Assembly (NCBI GenBank): GCA_902555065.1
Contig: CACDQQ010000002.1
Location: forward strand, 124,001-188,000
From: an uncultured Pelagibacteraceae bacterium
Lineage (GTDB): Bacteria > Pseudomonadota > Alphaproteobacteria > Pelagibacterales > Pelagibacteraceae
Reading direction: 5' to 3'
DNA: 64,000 nt
Part shown: positions 52,905-62,329 of the stretch, piece after piece
Position numbering within the stretch: the stretch's first letter is position 1
Layout: every line of letters starts with the position of its first letter
Made by a program: the position numbers and the translations under genes
Notes under the pieces: generated by a model
Database searches by the model: none
What the model saw: the letters and a program-made list of their open reading frames with translations, nothing else
What the model was told of the DNA's origin: nothing

Positions 52905-55559
52905 GGTTTTTAATTTTTCTAAAGCTTCATCGATTTTATTTGAATCTTGACCCCCAGCTTGTGCAAAGTCTTTACGACCTCCACCACCCTTTCCGCCAAT
53001 AATTTCAGATCCTAATTTTGCAAATTTAACTGCATCGTATTTATTTGTTAAATTTTCTGTTACACCTATCGCAAGACCAACTTTGTCATCCTTATTTGTA
53101 AATACAACCACTATTCCCTCGCCTAATTCTTTTTTACCTGCATCAACAAGTTTTCTTAGGTCTTTAGGAGATATATCTTGAACTTTTTGTAATCTAACTT
53201 GAGTTCCATTTATATTTTCATCTTTAATTATGTTTTTTGTTTTATCAGTTAAAACTGATTGAACATTTAATTGTTCTAATTGTTTATTAAGGTCTTTAAT
53301 TAATCCTTTCGTATCTTTATTTTCTAGATTTGGTTTTCCACCTAATTTAATAATTTGAGCAGACATCTCTTTAATACTGTCTTCATCCTTTTGTGCAGAA
53401 AGGTTTGACATTTTTTCCTTATTTTTTAAGAATATTTCGAGTTGTTTTTCCCTTAAAGCTTCAACCCTTCTAACTCCAGCAGCTATTGAGGATTGGCTAA
53501 CAGTTTTAAATTTTCCAATATCACCTGTATTTTTAACATGTGTTCCACCACATAATTCTGTTGAAAAGTAAGAGTTATTTTCCGCTCCCATAGAAACTAC
53601 TCTCACTTCTTCTCCATATTTTTCACCAAAAAAAGCTAAAGCACCTTTTTCAATGGCAGCTTTTGGTGTCATAATTCTTGTGGTTACATCAGTTTTGTTT
53701 TGTACGTATTCATTAACTAATTTATCGATAATTATTAATTCATCCTCTGTAATTGGTTTCATATGACTAAAATCAAATCTTAGTCTATCAGGAGCAACTA
53801 AAGATCCTTTTTGCATAACGTGTTTTCCCAATGTTCTTCTCAAAGACTCATGTAATAAATGAGTTGCAGAATGATATGCCTTAAGATTGTTACGTCTTTC
53901 AATATCTATTTTCATTTCTACAACGTCTTTAACCTTAATCTCACCAGATTTTAGAATTCCATGATGTATAAACAAATCTCCTAGTTTTTTTTGAGTATCT
54001 GTAACCTCAAATACTGAATTACCAGATACTATTGTTCCTTGATCTCCAACTTGTCCACCAGACTCTCCGTAAAAAGGGGTTTGATTAGTAATAATTATCC
54101 CTTTCTCACCATTTGAAATATTTTGTGCTTCTTTATTATTTTTAATTATTGATAACACCACTCCTTCTGATTGGTTAAACTCATACCCAAGAAACTCTGT
54201 GGGTCCTATTTTATCTTTTATACCAAACCAGATTTCTTCTTCAGAGGCATCTCCAGAACCTTTCCAATTTTGTTTTGCAAGCTCTTTGCTCTTTTTCATT
54301 AATTCATCAAATTTATTTTGATCAACGGTCAAAGATTTATTTTTTAAAATATCTTCTGTTAAGTCTAACGGGAAACCATAAGTATCATATAATTTAAACG
54401 CTATTTCACCTGGTAAAACTTTTTTTATTTTTGAAATTTCATCGTTCAATATTTTTATTCCTCTATCAAGTAATACTAAAAATTTTTCTTCTTCCATTTT
54501 TAACGTTTCTTTAATTAAAGTTTCTGATCTTTCTAATTCAGGATAATTTCCTTTCATTTCATCTTTCAACGTATCAAAGATTTTATTGAAAACTGGTTCT
54601 TTAGAACCTAGCAAATGAGAATGTCTCATTCCTCTTCTCATTATTCTTCTAAGAACATAACCTCTACCTTCATTTGAGGGTAATACTCCTTCTGCAAGAA
54701 GAAATGAGCTAGCTCTTAGGTGATCTGCAATTACTCTAAAGCTTGATAAATTATTTTCATCTTGTTTAACTTTTGTAAATTCTGAAATAGAACTAATTAA
54801 TTTTTTAAAATGATCTGTTTCATAATTATCATGCGTACCCTGAAGTAATGCTGCAATTCTCTCTAAACCCATTCCAGTATCTACAGAAGGTTTTGGAAGA
54901 TTAATTCTTTTATCTTTTGAAACTTGCTCAAATTGCATGAAGACTAAATTCCATATCTCAATATATCTATCGCCATCCTCATCTTTGGTTCCGGGTAAAC
55001 CACCTTTTAAATGATCTCCATGATCATAAAATATCTCTGAACAAGGTCCGCAAGGACCCATTTCGCCCATTGACCAAAAATTATCAGAAGTTGCTATCCT
55101 AATAATTCTATCATCGCTAAAACCCGCTATTTTCTTCCAAAAATTGAATGCCTCATCATCTTCATGAAATACTGTTACATATAATTTATCTTTATTTAAT
55201 CCAAAATCCTTAGTAATTAAATTCCAAGCAAGTTCAATTCCCCTTTCCTTGAAATAATCTCCAAAAGAGAAATTTCCAAGCATTTCAAAAAATGTATGGT
55301 GTCTTGGAGTATAACCAACGTTTTCAAGATCGTTATGTTTACCTCCTGCTCTTACACATTTTTGAGAAGTAGTAGCTCTTTGATAATCCCTTTTTTCTAA
55401 TCCGGTAAAAACATTTTTAAACTGGACCATGCCTGAATTTGCAAACATTAAAGTTGGATCATTATTTGGAACCAAATTGCTAGACTCGACTATCTTGTGA
55501 TCATTTTTTTCGAAATAATCTAAAAAAGTTGATCTGATCTCGTTTAATGTTTTTGCCAT
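52896..55559 (-). CDS. alaS: Alanyl-tRNA synthetase
   Basis: An 887-residue class II synthetase. [27 protein letters not shown] and [16 protein letters not shown] are catalytic-domain motifs; the editing domain has [13 protein letters not shown] (H-x3-H) and ELCGGTH; the C-Ala region ends [16 protein letters not shown]. Length is normal. It overlaps convergent icd by 9 bp, and the recA terminator lies just upstream. Confidence 0.97.
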   Translation of the reverse strand: MAKTLNEIRSTFLDYFEKNDHKIVESSNLVPNNDPTLMFANSGMVQFKNVFTGLEKRDYQRATTSQKCVRAGGKHNDLENVGYTPRHHTFFEMLGNFSFGDYFKERGIELAWNLITKDFGLNKDKLYVTVFHEDDEAFNFWKKIAGFSDDRIIRIATSDNFWSMGEMGPCGPCSEIFYDHGDHLKGGLPGTKDEDGDRYIEIWNLVFMQFEQVSKDKRINLPKPSVDTGMGLERIAALLQGTHDNYETDHFKKLISSISEFTKVKQDENNLSSFRVIADHLRASSFLLAEGVLPSNEGRGYVLRRIMRRGMRHSHLLGSKEPVFNKIFDTLKDEMKGNYPELERSETLIKETLKMEEEKFLVLLDRGIKILNDEISKIKKVLPGEIAFKLYDTYGFPLDLTEDILKNKSLTVDQNKFDELMKKSKELAKQNWKGSGDASEEEIWFGIKDKIGPTEFLGYEFNQSEGVVLSIIKNNKEAQNISNGEKGIIITNQTPFYGESGGQVGDQGTIVSGNSVFEVTDTQKKLGDLFIHHGILKSGEIKVKDVVEMKIDIERRNNLKAYHSATHLLHESLRRTLGKHVMQKGSLVAPDRLRFDFSHMKPITEDELIIIDKLVNEYVQNKTDVTTRIMTPKAAIEKGALAFFGEKYGEEVRVVSMGAENNSYFSTELCGGTHVKNTGDIGKFKTVSQSSIAAGVRRVEALREKQLEIFLKNKEKMSNLSAQKDEDSIKEMSAQIIKLGGKPNLENKDTKGLIKDLNKQLEQLNVQSVLTDKTKNIIKDENINGTQVRLQKVQDISPKDLRKLVDAGKKELGEGIVVVFTNKDDKVGLAIGVTENLTNKYDAVKFAKLGSEIIGGKGGGGRKDFAQAGGQDSNKIDEALEKLKTLI

Positions 55560-55609
55560 ATTTTGTTAAAATACAGCTTTTTCTATTGATGTCTACACTT
55601 CTGAAGGGA

Positions 55610-55637
55610 AAAAAGGCGCCCTTTCGAGCGCCTTTTT
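55610..55637 (-). terminator. recA terminator
   Basis: AAAAAGGCGC (55610-55619) and GCGCCTTTTT (55628-55637) pair perfectly over 10 bp with an 8-base loop, giving a GC-rich stem followed by a T-run on the minus strand. It lies 20 bases after the recA stop and before the alaS start. Confidence 0.82.
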
Positions 55638-55656
55638 AATAACTAAAAGTTATCTG

Positions 55657-56781
55657 CTAATTTTTTTTAGTAGGAATTTCTTCTTCTTTTTTTTGAGCCT
55701 CTACCTTTTCCTCGCTTAGTGGATTTCCTTCAATTTTTTTTGAGATCACACCAGCCTTTTCTCTGATTGCCATTTCAATTTCAGCAGCAGCTTTAGGATT
55801 TTGTTCAAGGTAAAGTTTCGCATTCTCTCTACCTTGACCAATTTTTTCACCTTTGTAAGCGTACCAAGCTCCAGATTTCTCTACGATATCTGCTTTGGCA
55901 CCTAGGTCTATTAGTTCCCCTACTTTACTAATTCCTTTTCCATACATTAAGTCAAACTCAACAACTTTAAATGGTGGAGCAACTTTATTTTTCACAACTT
56001 TAACTCTTGTTGTATTACCAACGATATTATCTTTATCTTTGATTGCTCCAATTCTTCTAATATCCATTCTAACTGATGAGTAGAATTTTAAAGAATTTCC
56101 ACCCGATGTTGTTTCCGGGCTTCCAAACATAACACCAATTTTCATTCTAATTTGGTTAATGAAAATAACCATTGTATTAGTTCGTGAAATTGAGCCTGTT
56201 AATTTTCTTAATGCTTGAGACATCAATCTAGCTTGCAAACCAACATGAGTATCACCCATATCGCCTTCAATTTCAGCTCTCGGCGTTAATGCAGCTACAG
56301 AGTCCACAACAAGAACTGACATTGAGCCAGATTTAATTAATGTATCAGTAATTTCTAAAGCTTGTTCACCTGTGTCTGGTTGAGAAATTAGTAACTCTTC
56401 AGTATTTACACCTAATTTCTTTGCATACACTGGGTCTAAAGCATGTTCTGCATCAACGAAACCACAAATTCCACCTGCCTTCTGTGCTTCTGCAACTACT
56501 TGCAATGCTAAAGTAGTTTTTCCTGAAGACTCTGGTCCGTAAATTTCAATAATTCTTCCTTTTGGTAATCCACCAATTCCTAAAGCAAGATCTAAGCTTA
56601 AAGATCCAGTTGAGATAGATTCAACATCCATAGCTTTTTGTTCACCAAGCTTCATTACTGAGCCTTTTCCAAAGCTATCTGTAATTTGGCTGATTGCTGC
56701 GTCTAATGCTTTATTTTTCTCTTTGTTTTCCAATTCTTTATCTTTTGCGGTTTTCACCACTTTTAGGTTATTTTTAGTCAT
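55657..56781 (-). CDS. recA: Recombinase RecA
   Basis: A 374-residue DNA strand-exchange protein that also triggers LexA and UmuD self-cleavage. Walker [10 protein letters not shown] is at residues 82-90; [62 protein letters not shown] are standard. The C-terminal tail is Glu/Lys-rich, as usual. The promoter region holds a LexA-box-like element. Confidence 0.98.
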   Translation of the reverse strand: MTKNNLKVVKTAKDKELENKEKNKALDAAISQITDSFGKGSVMKLGEQKAMDVESISTGSLSLDLALGIGGLPKGRIIEIYGPESSGKTTLALQVVAEAQKAGGICGFVDAEHALDPVYAKKLGVNTEELLISQPDTGEQALEITDTLIKSGSMSVLVVDSVAALTPRAEIEGDMGDTHVGLQARLMSQALRKLTGSISRTNTMVIFINQIRMKIGVMFGSPETTSGGNSLKFYSSVRMDIRRIGAIKDKDNIVGNTTRVKVVKNKVAPPFKVVEFDLMYGKGISKVGELIDLGAKADIVEKSGAWYAYKGEKIGQGRENAKLYLEQNPKAAAEIEMAIREKAGVISKKIEGNPLSEEKVEAQKKEEEIPTKKN

Positions 56782-56828
56782 TTTTTGCCTCTTTTTTTGC
56801 TTTTTTTAACACTCGAATCATGGATTTA

Positions 56829-56856
56829 AATGTACACATTTTGTTCTCATTGGCAA
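56829..56856 (-). promoter_or_regulatory. recA promoter with LexA-box-like element
   Basis: On the minus strand TTGCCA (56856-56851) and TACATT (56834-56829) are a -35 and -10 pair 16 bases apart. Between them lies GAAC-N7-GTAC (56846-56832), one base from the alphaproteobacterial LexA box, which covers the spacer where a repressor would block RNA polymerase. Confidence 0.6.
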
Positions 56857-56888
56857 TATATTTCTCAAAATAGCTTAAAATCTTTAAA

Positions 56889-58181
56889 TTACTTGAGTTT
56901 TAGGTATTCGCTATTCAATAAACCAATAGCTTTTAGAACATTGTATTGAGCTATAAGATTATTTCTCTCAGATTCTGCTAGAGAAATTTTTGCAGCCAAT
57001 AACAAAGAGTTTGATTGAATAACATCTAGCGTTGTTCTTGAACCTCTTTCATACTCTGCAGCTATTCCTTCGTTAGCAATTTTTGCTGCTCTAACTTGAG
57101 ATCTTACAGAATTTAAAAAACTTTTAGATGCTTCGAGATTCGACCAAGCGCTTCCAACATTTTTTTCAGTTGTTTTTACTGCATCCTCAAATAACAAAAT
57201 TTTTCTAGTTTTTAGATTTGTATTCTTGTTTATTTTTGCACTTTTACTTCCACCTGAATAAAATGGCCAGCTAATTGTTGCTTTAAGTGTATCCTTTTCT
57301 CTTTGATCATAAGTTGAACTAAAATCCTCAGCATATGATCTTTCTAAAGATAAAGAAGCGCTAGGTTTTAGGTCGCTTTCAGCAATAGCAATATCCATTT
57401 CAGATTGATTTAATTCTATTTTAGCGATCATTATATCTGGATTGTTTTCTCTTGCTAAATTAATTGCTGAACTAAGTTCACTTGGAATTCCTACAATTGC
57501 TCTATTTGTCTTTTTTAATTCATTGGTATTTAAAAGTTTACCAATGATATTTTCATAATTTAATTTGTTAATCATTAATTCACTTCTTGCTTGAGTTAGT
57601 TGAGCGCTTGCTCCAGCAAGTGAGGATTCAGTTTGTGATAAATCTGCAGTTTTTATTTGTCCTCTATCTAATCTAACTTTATCATTTTCAAGTTGTTTAA
57701 TAAGTAAATTTAAATTTTGTCTATTAATCGCAACTTTTTCTCTTGATAAAATTACAGATGTAAAAGCTTCTATAGCACTGTAAAGTACATCCTGTTCTTT
57801 TTTAAATAATTTTGCTTTTGAAAGTTCTAAACCTATTAAATTTTTTTCATAATTAAGGTCTCTTCCAAAATCCAATAAGGTTTGCTCTAATTTTATGGAT
57901 GTTGTGAATGGATCAGAATCGCCAATTGTTGCATCACCTCCACTCTGATTTGTAAGTTTATTTGTTTCTTCAAGGCTTTTAGAACCACTTAAACTCAAGG
58001 AAGGCATATAATCGGCTTTAGATATATTTAGATCTTCCTCAGATGCTTTTATATTTTCTCTCTCAGCATTTAATTGTTTATTATTGTTATAAGTTTCATT
58101 TAATGCTTCATATAATGTGACAGCTAGCGATTGAGCTGTTAAGCAAAGAAAACTAACAATTATTATTAATATTTTTTTCAT
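56889..58181 (-). CDS. tolC: TolC-family outer-membrane efflux protein
   Basis: A 430-residue protein with a signal peptide ending QSLAV (about residues 1-20). ALNETYNNNKQLNAERENIKASEEDLNISKADYMPSLSLSGS is the TolC repeat start; the second repeat has LARENNPDIMIAKIELNQSEMDIAIAESDLKPSASLSL, and the C-terminal ERGSRTTLDVIQSNSLLLAAKISLAESERNNLIAQYNVLKAIGLLN is typical. It forms the outer-membrane channel for type I secretion or efflux. The 5' end overlaps the kinase gene by one base. Confidence 0.93.
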   Translation of the reverse strand: MKKILIIIVSFLCLTAQSLAVTLYEALNETYNNNKQLNAERENIKASEEDLNISKADYMPSLSLSGSKSLEETNKLTNQSGGDATIGDSDPFTTSIKLEQTLLDFGRDLNYEKNLIGLELSKAKLFKKEQDVLYSAIEAFTSVILSREKVAINRQNLNLLIKQLENDKVRLDRGQIKTADLSQTESSLAGASAQLTQARSELMINKLNYENIIGKLLNTNELKKTNRAIVGIPSELSSAINLARENNPDIMIAKIELNQSEMDIAIAESDLKPSASLSLERSYAEDFSSTYDQREKDTLKATISWPFYSGGSKSAKINKNTNLKTRKILLFEDAVKTTEKNVGSAWSNLEASKSFLNSVRSQVRAAKIANEGIAAEYERGSRTTLDVIQSNSLLLAAKISLAESERNNLIAQYNVLKAIGLLNSEYLKLK

Positions 58182-59107
58182 TAGTTGTACTTTACAGAAT
58201 TAATTTGATGATTAGAATTTAATTTAATGACTATAGATGCGTATTTTGGCGCATATTTAAACATATTCTGTGTAATTCTCTGGTAAGTTTGCATAAAGTT
58301 TAAAACTTCCTTTTTTGTCATAATTTTTTGTTTTGTTTTTTTATTCTTATTTTTTAATTTAAGTTTTTTTTCCTGAATAACTCTCCATTTTTGTAATAAA
58401 CTAAAATTTTCTGCCCTTAAAAATAATAAACAATCGAGCTTACTATAAAGTTTTTTATATCCTTTTTTTAGTTGGTCATTAACGTGTTTTCTCCAGATTA
58501 ATTTATTATCATCATTTTTTTCCATCGTATTAACACTTTTTTTTAATGTTTTTAATCTTTCAGGTCTTGCTCCAACACACCAACCTTCAAAAATGATTAC
58601 ATCTGGTCTGCTATTTACTTTGTACCAATTTTTTTTTGTAAATCTGTCATCAATTGCCTTATCGAACTTGGGTAACATAATTGATCTAAATTTTCTAGAG
58701 TTTGCTTTTTTAATAAAGCTAGACATATAATTTATATCATGGGTTCCTGGCACACCTCTTGTTAATAATAATGGATGAACTTTCTTTGATAACTTTATTC
58801 TATCATTCTTTGTTTTATAAATATCGTCAATTGATATTTTGAAAACTTTTAACTTAAAATATTTTTTTAAAATTATCATTAAGATAGAGCTTATAGTAGT
58901 TTTTCCAGTTCCTTGTCCTCCTGTTAAACCAACTATATAAGGTTTCTTTATATTTGTTTTTTTTGCAATCCAAAAACTCATTGGAACAAGATAATCTTTT
59001 AACATCTTGTCTTTGTTTTTAAATTTATCTGAATATGTTTCTTGTGTTTTTATAAACTTGTAGCAATCTTTTTTTACTTTATTTAAACAATCCTCAACAA
59101 AATTCAT
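58181..59107 (-). CDS. D-glycerate 3-kinase (GLYK type)
   Basis: A 308-residue P-loop kinase. The ATP-binding motif GLTGGQGTGKTTISSIL lies near residue 62, followed by SIDDIYKTKNDRIKLSKKVHPLLLTRGVPGTHD and VIIFEGWCVGARP, a pattern that matches plant-type glycerate kinases. It would make 3-phosphoglycerate from glycerate, the last step of glyoxylate/glycine-to-serine recycling. The setting with gcv and threonine aldolase in this window agrees with that. It overlaps tolC by one base. Confidence 0.87.
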   Translation of the reverse strand: MNFVEDCLNKVKKDCYKFIKTQETYSDKFKNKDKMLKDYLVPMSFWIAKKTNIKKPYIVGLTGGQGTGKTTISSILMIILKKYFKLKVFKISIDDIYKTKNDRIKLSKKVHPLLLTRGVPGTHDINYMSSFIKKANSRKFRSIMLPKFDKAIDDRFTKKNWYKVNSRPDVIIFEGWCVGARPERLKTLKKSVNTMEKNDDNKLIWRKHVNDQLKKGYKKLYSKLDCLLFLRAENFSLLQKWRVIQEKKLKLKNKNKKTKQKIMTKKEVLNFMQTYQRITQNMFKYAPKYASIVIKLNSNHQINSVKYN

Positions 59108-59113
59108 TTAATT

Positions 59114-59476
59114 TTATTTTTGGTCAAGTGGATGATTGTTACCATCATTAATTGAAACATCTTTATATTCGAAAGGATCAACTCCCTCAACACATGCAAT
59201 ATTTATCATATGTAATTTTGGATTACTTCTTGGTCTTGTATGTGTAAAAATTCCACAGATAGAGCAAAAATAATGTTTAGCTGTGTTAGTATAAAATTGA
59301 TATAAAGTTAACTTGTCTTCTCCTTTAGTAATCTTCATATCATTTTCTCCAATCGGAGACATAACATAGCCCTTTCTTTTACATACAGAACAATTGCATC
59401 TTAAAACTTTTTCAAATTTATCTGCAACATTAACCTCTGCTTCAACCGCACCACAATGACATGTTAGTTTTTTCAT
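59114..59476 (-). CDS. GFA-family zinc protein
   Basis: A 120-residue protein of the Gfa/CENP-V fold. Zinc cysteines are in TCHCGAVEAEV (Cys5 and Cys7), RCNCSVCKRKGYV and YFCSICGIFTHTRPRSNPKLHMINIACVEG. Founding members bind glutathione and speed formaldehyde adduct formation; other members have unrelated roles. With fdh and gshAB in the window a link to formaldehyde is possible but not shown. It lies 6 bases before the kinase gene. Confidence 0.88.
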   Translation of the reverse strand: MKKLTCHCGAVEAEVNVADKFEKVLRCNCSVCKRKGYVMSPIGENDMKITKGEDKLTLYQFYTNTAKHYFCSICGIFTHTRPRSNPKLHMINIACVEGVDPFEYKDVSINDGNNHPLDQK

Positions 59477-59556
59477 TTTTTATCCTTTAAATTTTTTGAT
59501 AATTTTTTGTATTTAAACTTTTAACTCATATTTTCATAAACTATAACTTGTTAAAG

Positions 59557-59617
59557 TTATCCACAGTCATACTAAATCTTGTTTCGATGTTCTCGTTTTG
59601 ATTCACTTTTGATTCAC
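59557..59617 (+). promoter_or_regulatory. DnaA box and 11-bp-spaced repeats upstream of umuD
   Basis: TTATCCACA at 59557-59565 is a perfect DnaA box. Further on, GTTC at 59589 and GATT at 59600 and 59611 are spaced exactly 11 bases apart, the spacing of the GTTC-N7-GTTC LexA box, and TTTTGATTCAC is repeated in tandem at 59596-59606 and 59607-59617. The stretch from 59477 to 59692 holds no gene. Confidence 0.4.
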
Positions 59618-59641
59618 TTACAGACTCAAAATACAACCTAA

Positions 59642-59688
59642 TTGACACTATTGTATAACTCATGTACTAATAAGAACAAAACAAGAAC
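59642..59688 (+). promoter_or_regulatory. umuD promoter and LexA box
   Basis: TTGACA (59642-59647), a 17-base spacer and TACTAA (59665-59670) form a good promoter. GAAC-N7-GAAC (59674-59688) is a perfect alphaproteobacterial LexA box (reverse of GTTC-N7-GTTC) placed over the predicted start site, 5 bases before the umuD ATG. Confidence 0.78.
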
Positions 59689-59692
59689 ACTT

Positions 59693-60088
59693 ATGAAGCT
59701 AACAATACCTTATTATTTACATAAAGCAGGAGCTGGTTTTCCTTCCCCTGCAACTGACTACATAGAAGAAGATATAGATTTAAACGTACATCTAATCAAA
59801 AATGTTCCAGCAACTTTCATCATAAGAGTTCAAGGAAAATCAATGGTGGATGTTGGAATAAATGATGGTGATTTATTAGTTGTAGACAAAAGCTTAACTC
59901 CAAAAAATTTTTCAACTGTCATAGCAAATGTTCACGATGAACTCGTTGTTAAAACTTTAGTTAAAGAAAAAGATAAACAATTTTTAACGTCAGGATCTAA
60001 AGAATTTTCTGATCGAATTTTAATTAATGAAGAACAAGATATTTTTATTTGGGGAGTAGTCACCTATGTCATACATTCAGTACACTAA
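59693..60088 (+). CDS. umuD: DNA polymerase V subunit UmuD
   Basis: A 131-residue LexA-like peptidase. AGAGFPSPATDYIEEDIDLN contains the self-cleavage site (Ala14-Gly15); the catalytic dyad is Ser50 in GKSMVDVGINDGD and Lys87 in VVKTLV. After RecA-driven cleavage it activates UmuC. I chose the ATG at 59693 because an upstream in-frame ATG-less extension to 59642 would run through the promoter and LexA box. It overlaps umuC by 23 bp. Confidence 0.94.
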   Translation: MKLTIPYYLHKAGAGFPSPATDYIEEDIDLNVHLIKNVPATFIIRVQGKSMVDVGINDGDLLVVDKSLTPKNFSTVIANVHDELVVKTLVKEKDKQFLTSGSKEFSDRILINEEQDIFIWGVVTYVIHSVH

Positions 60089-61343
60089 AAAATTAGCACT
60101 AGTTGACTGTAATTCTTTCTATGTTTCTTGTGAAAGACTATTTAATTCAAAAATAAGAAAAAAACCTGTTGTAGTTTTATCTAATAACGATGGCTGTATA
60201 GTTTCAAGATCCACTGAAGCAAAAGCTTTGGGAATTAAAATGGGTGAGCCCTACTTTAAAGCAAAAGATATTATTATAAAAAACGATGTACAAGTATTCT
60301 CATCAAATTATTCTTTGTATGGAGATTTATCTAGAAGAGTAATGAGAACTTTAAAAAGATTTAACTCTGATATTGAAGTTTATTCAATTGATGAGGCATT
60401 TATGGATTTATCAAATTTTTCTGACAATGAAGTAGAGCAAGTTGGAAGAGAAATTAGAGAAACAGTTTTAAAGTGGACTGGTATTCCAACCAGTATAGGA
60501 ATAGCTAAAACTAAAACTTTAAGCAAAGTTGCAAATCACATAGCTAAGAAAAAACAATCAGGTGTTACAAGTTTAATTGGAATAGAAAATCTTGATCCTA
60601 TTCTCGAAAAAATTGATATTAACGATGTTTGGGGTGTTGGAAGACAGATGACAAAGTTTTATCAAAAAAATGGAATTTATAATGCTAAACAATTAAAAAA
60701 TAAATCAAACACCTGGATTAAAAAATCCTCAAATGTTCTAAGTTCAAGAACTGCAATGGAGCTTAGAGGTGTGCCTTGTATTGATTTAGAAAAAACTGCA
60801 TCAAAAAGAAAAAGCTGTGTAGTATCAAGGTCATTTGGGAAAAGAATAGAAAAATTTCAAGAACTCGAAGAAGCAGTTGCTAGTTATTGTTTAAATGCAT
60901 CAGAGAAAATAAGATCTGAAAACCTTGTTGCAAAAGCAGTTATGGTATTTGTTAGAACCAGTCCATTTCAAAAACAATTTGGTTTTTATTCAAACTCCAG
61001 AACCGTTGATTTTCCTATAGCAACTAACAATAGTATAGAGATCGTAAAAAATGCTTTATCTGTCTTAAAAGTAATCTTTAGGAAAGGGCATCGTTATCAA
61101 AAAGCAGGAGTGATGCTAACTGGGTTAACAGATGTGGAAAATAATGAAAATTTATTTTCATCTGCAAAAGATGAGAGAATTAATAGACTTATGAGATCAA
61201 TTGATAATACAAACTATAGATATGGAAGATCGACATTAAGTCTTGCAAGTGCTGGGGTTAGAAAGTCCTGGGGCATGAAAAGAGATTATAACTCAAAAAT
61301 AGATACAGCCGATTTTTATAGTTTGCCAACAATTAGAGCTTAA
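60066..61343 (+). CDS. umuC: DNA polymerase V catalytic subunit UmuC
   Basis: A 425-residue Y-family polymerase for error-prone bypass of DNA damage. ALVDCNSFYVSCERLFNSKIRKKPVVVLSNNDGCIVSRSTEAKALGIKMGEPYF, EVYSIDEAFMDLS with the catalytic acidic residues and TSIGIAKTKTLSKVANHIAKK (helix-hairpin-helix entry) are conserved, and GRSTLSLASAGVRKSWGMKRDYNS is the UmuC C terminus. It overlaps umuD and ends 5 bases from the convergent glycosyltransferase gene. Confidence 0.96.
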   Translation: MSYIQYTKKLALVDCNSFYVSCERLFNSKIRKKPVVVLSNNDGCIVSRSTEAKALGIKMGEPYFKAKDIIIKNDVQVFSSNYSLYGDLSRRVMRTLKRFNSDIEVYSIDEAFMDLSNFSDNEVEQVGREIRETVLKWTGIPTSIGIAKTKTLSKVANHIAKKKQSGVTSLIGIENLDPILEKIDINDVWGVGRQMTKFYQKNGIYNAKQLKNKSNTWIKKSSNVLSSRTAMELRGVPCIDLEKTASKRKSCVVSRSFGKRIEKFQELEEAVASYCLNASEKIRSENLVAKAVMVFVRTSPFQKQFGFYSNSRTVDFPIATNNSIEIVKNALSVLKVIFRKGHRYQKAGVMLTGLTDVENNENLFSSAKDERINRLMRSIDNTNYRYGRSTLSLASAGVRKSWGMKRDYNSKIDTADFYSLPTIRA

Positions 61344-61348
61344 AAAAA

Positions 61349-62218
61349 TTATTTTACCGTATCAATACTTTCAATATTGCTAAGAGAATTATTTAATTCC
61401 TCTAAATTTTCTCTTCTTCCAATCATTACAACTGATAATCCAAAAGTGATTACTAGAGCTAATGGAATAGCTGTAACAAAGCTTATGTAATCAGCCATTA
61501 AAATTAGATAAATAGCATAAAATAAAATTGATCGAATAATAACTGTAGATTTAAAAACAGCTATGATTGCTAAAGAATGCTTAATTAAATTTTTAAAACT
61601 CATTTTAGATGGACCAAAATATCTTGTTCCTCTTATAGATGGAGACGAAGATCTATCTTTTTCTAATTTAGCTAGCGATCCTGAAAAGCTGCACCAAGTA
61701 GATTTATCGTTTATTAATTTCTCAACAGTTGATTTTGGAAGACAAGTATAATTTCCAAATTTTATAGAGTGACCAGTAAATACATAAGTGATTATTTTAT
61801 GTAAATGATAACAAATTTTGAAAATAAAGTTTTCAGATCTTTTTACTCTTTCTCCAACAATTGGTTTTCCTTCATCATAATTAATATACTCTAGAAAACT
61901 TTTAATTTCTTCAGGTCTATCTTCACCATCTGAGTCCATTGGTATTACATAATCAAATTCTTTATTTTGAAATATATGTTTAAGCCCTGTTGCTATACAT
62001 CTTCCATGTCCCTGATTATTTTTAATATTTAAGATTTCAACAGATGATAAACTTTCTGTATTGGAAATTGAGTTTGGTTTTTCTTCAGTTGATGCGTCGT
62101 TAACTATGATAAGAGAAAATTCAGCATCTAAATCTTTCACAATAGTATTTATTTCTTCAATTAATTTTGAAGCTGATTTCCAGTCGTTGTAAACTGGTGT
62201 TAAAATAGTAATTTTCAT
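61349..62218 (-). CDS. GT2-family glycosyltransferase with C-terminal membrane segments
   Basis: A 289-residue protein. The N-terminal GT-A domain has KITILTPVYNDWKSASKLIEEI, LIIVNDASTEE and YVIPMDSDGEDRPEEI (D-x-D), as in dolichol- or polyprenyl-phosphate sugar synthases. Two hydrophobic segments follow near residues 225-270. It probably charges undecaprenyl phosphate with a sugar for the GT39 enzyme encoded upstream. The start is 4 bases after the small ORF stop. Confidence 0.85.
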   Translation of the reverse strand: MKITILTPVYNDWKSASKLIEEINTIVKDLDAEFSLIIVNDASTEEKPNSISNTESLSSVEILNIKNNQGHGRCIATGLKHIFQNKEFDYVIPMDSDGEDRPEEIKSFLEYINYDEGKPIVGERVKRSENFIFKICYHLHKIITYVFTGHSIKFGNYTCLPKSTVEKLINDKSTWCSFSGSLAKLEKDRSSSPSIRGTRYFGPSKMSFKNLIKHSLAIIAVFKSTVIIRSILFYAIYLILMADYISFVTAIPLALVITFGLSVVMIGRRENLEELNNSLSNIESIDTVK

Positions 62219-62222
62219 TTAT

Positions 62223-62327
62223 TTAACTTGCAAGCAACCTCAATAAAGATGCTACAATTCCATGTCCAGACAACTCTATTATTACAACAATAAAGACGAT
62301 GAAAAGTATGTTTTTATTGAATTTCAT
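62223..62327 (-). CDS. 34-aa single-helix membrane peptide
   Basis: An ATG two bases after the GT39 stop opens a 34-residue frame: a basic start (MKFNKN), a hydrophobic helix (ILFIVFIVVIIELSG) and a basic tail (RLLAS). It is followed by the GT2 start after 4 bases. The order GT39, peptide, GT2 with coupled starts argues for a real gene, too short for usual calling. Confidence 0.55.
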   Translation of the reverse strand: MKFNKNILFIVFIVVIIELSGHGIVASLLRLLAS

Positions 62328-62329
62328 AT

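Noticed and set aside
59642..59692. N-terminal extension of UmuD
   Set aside because: It would run through a good promoter and the LexA box, and the added residues do not resemble UmuD.
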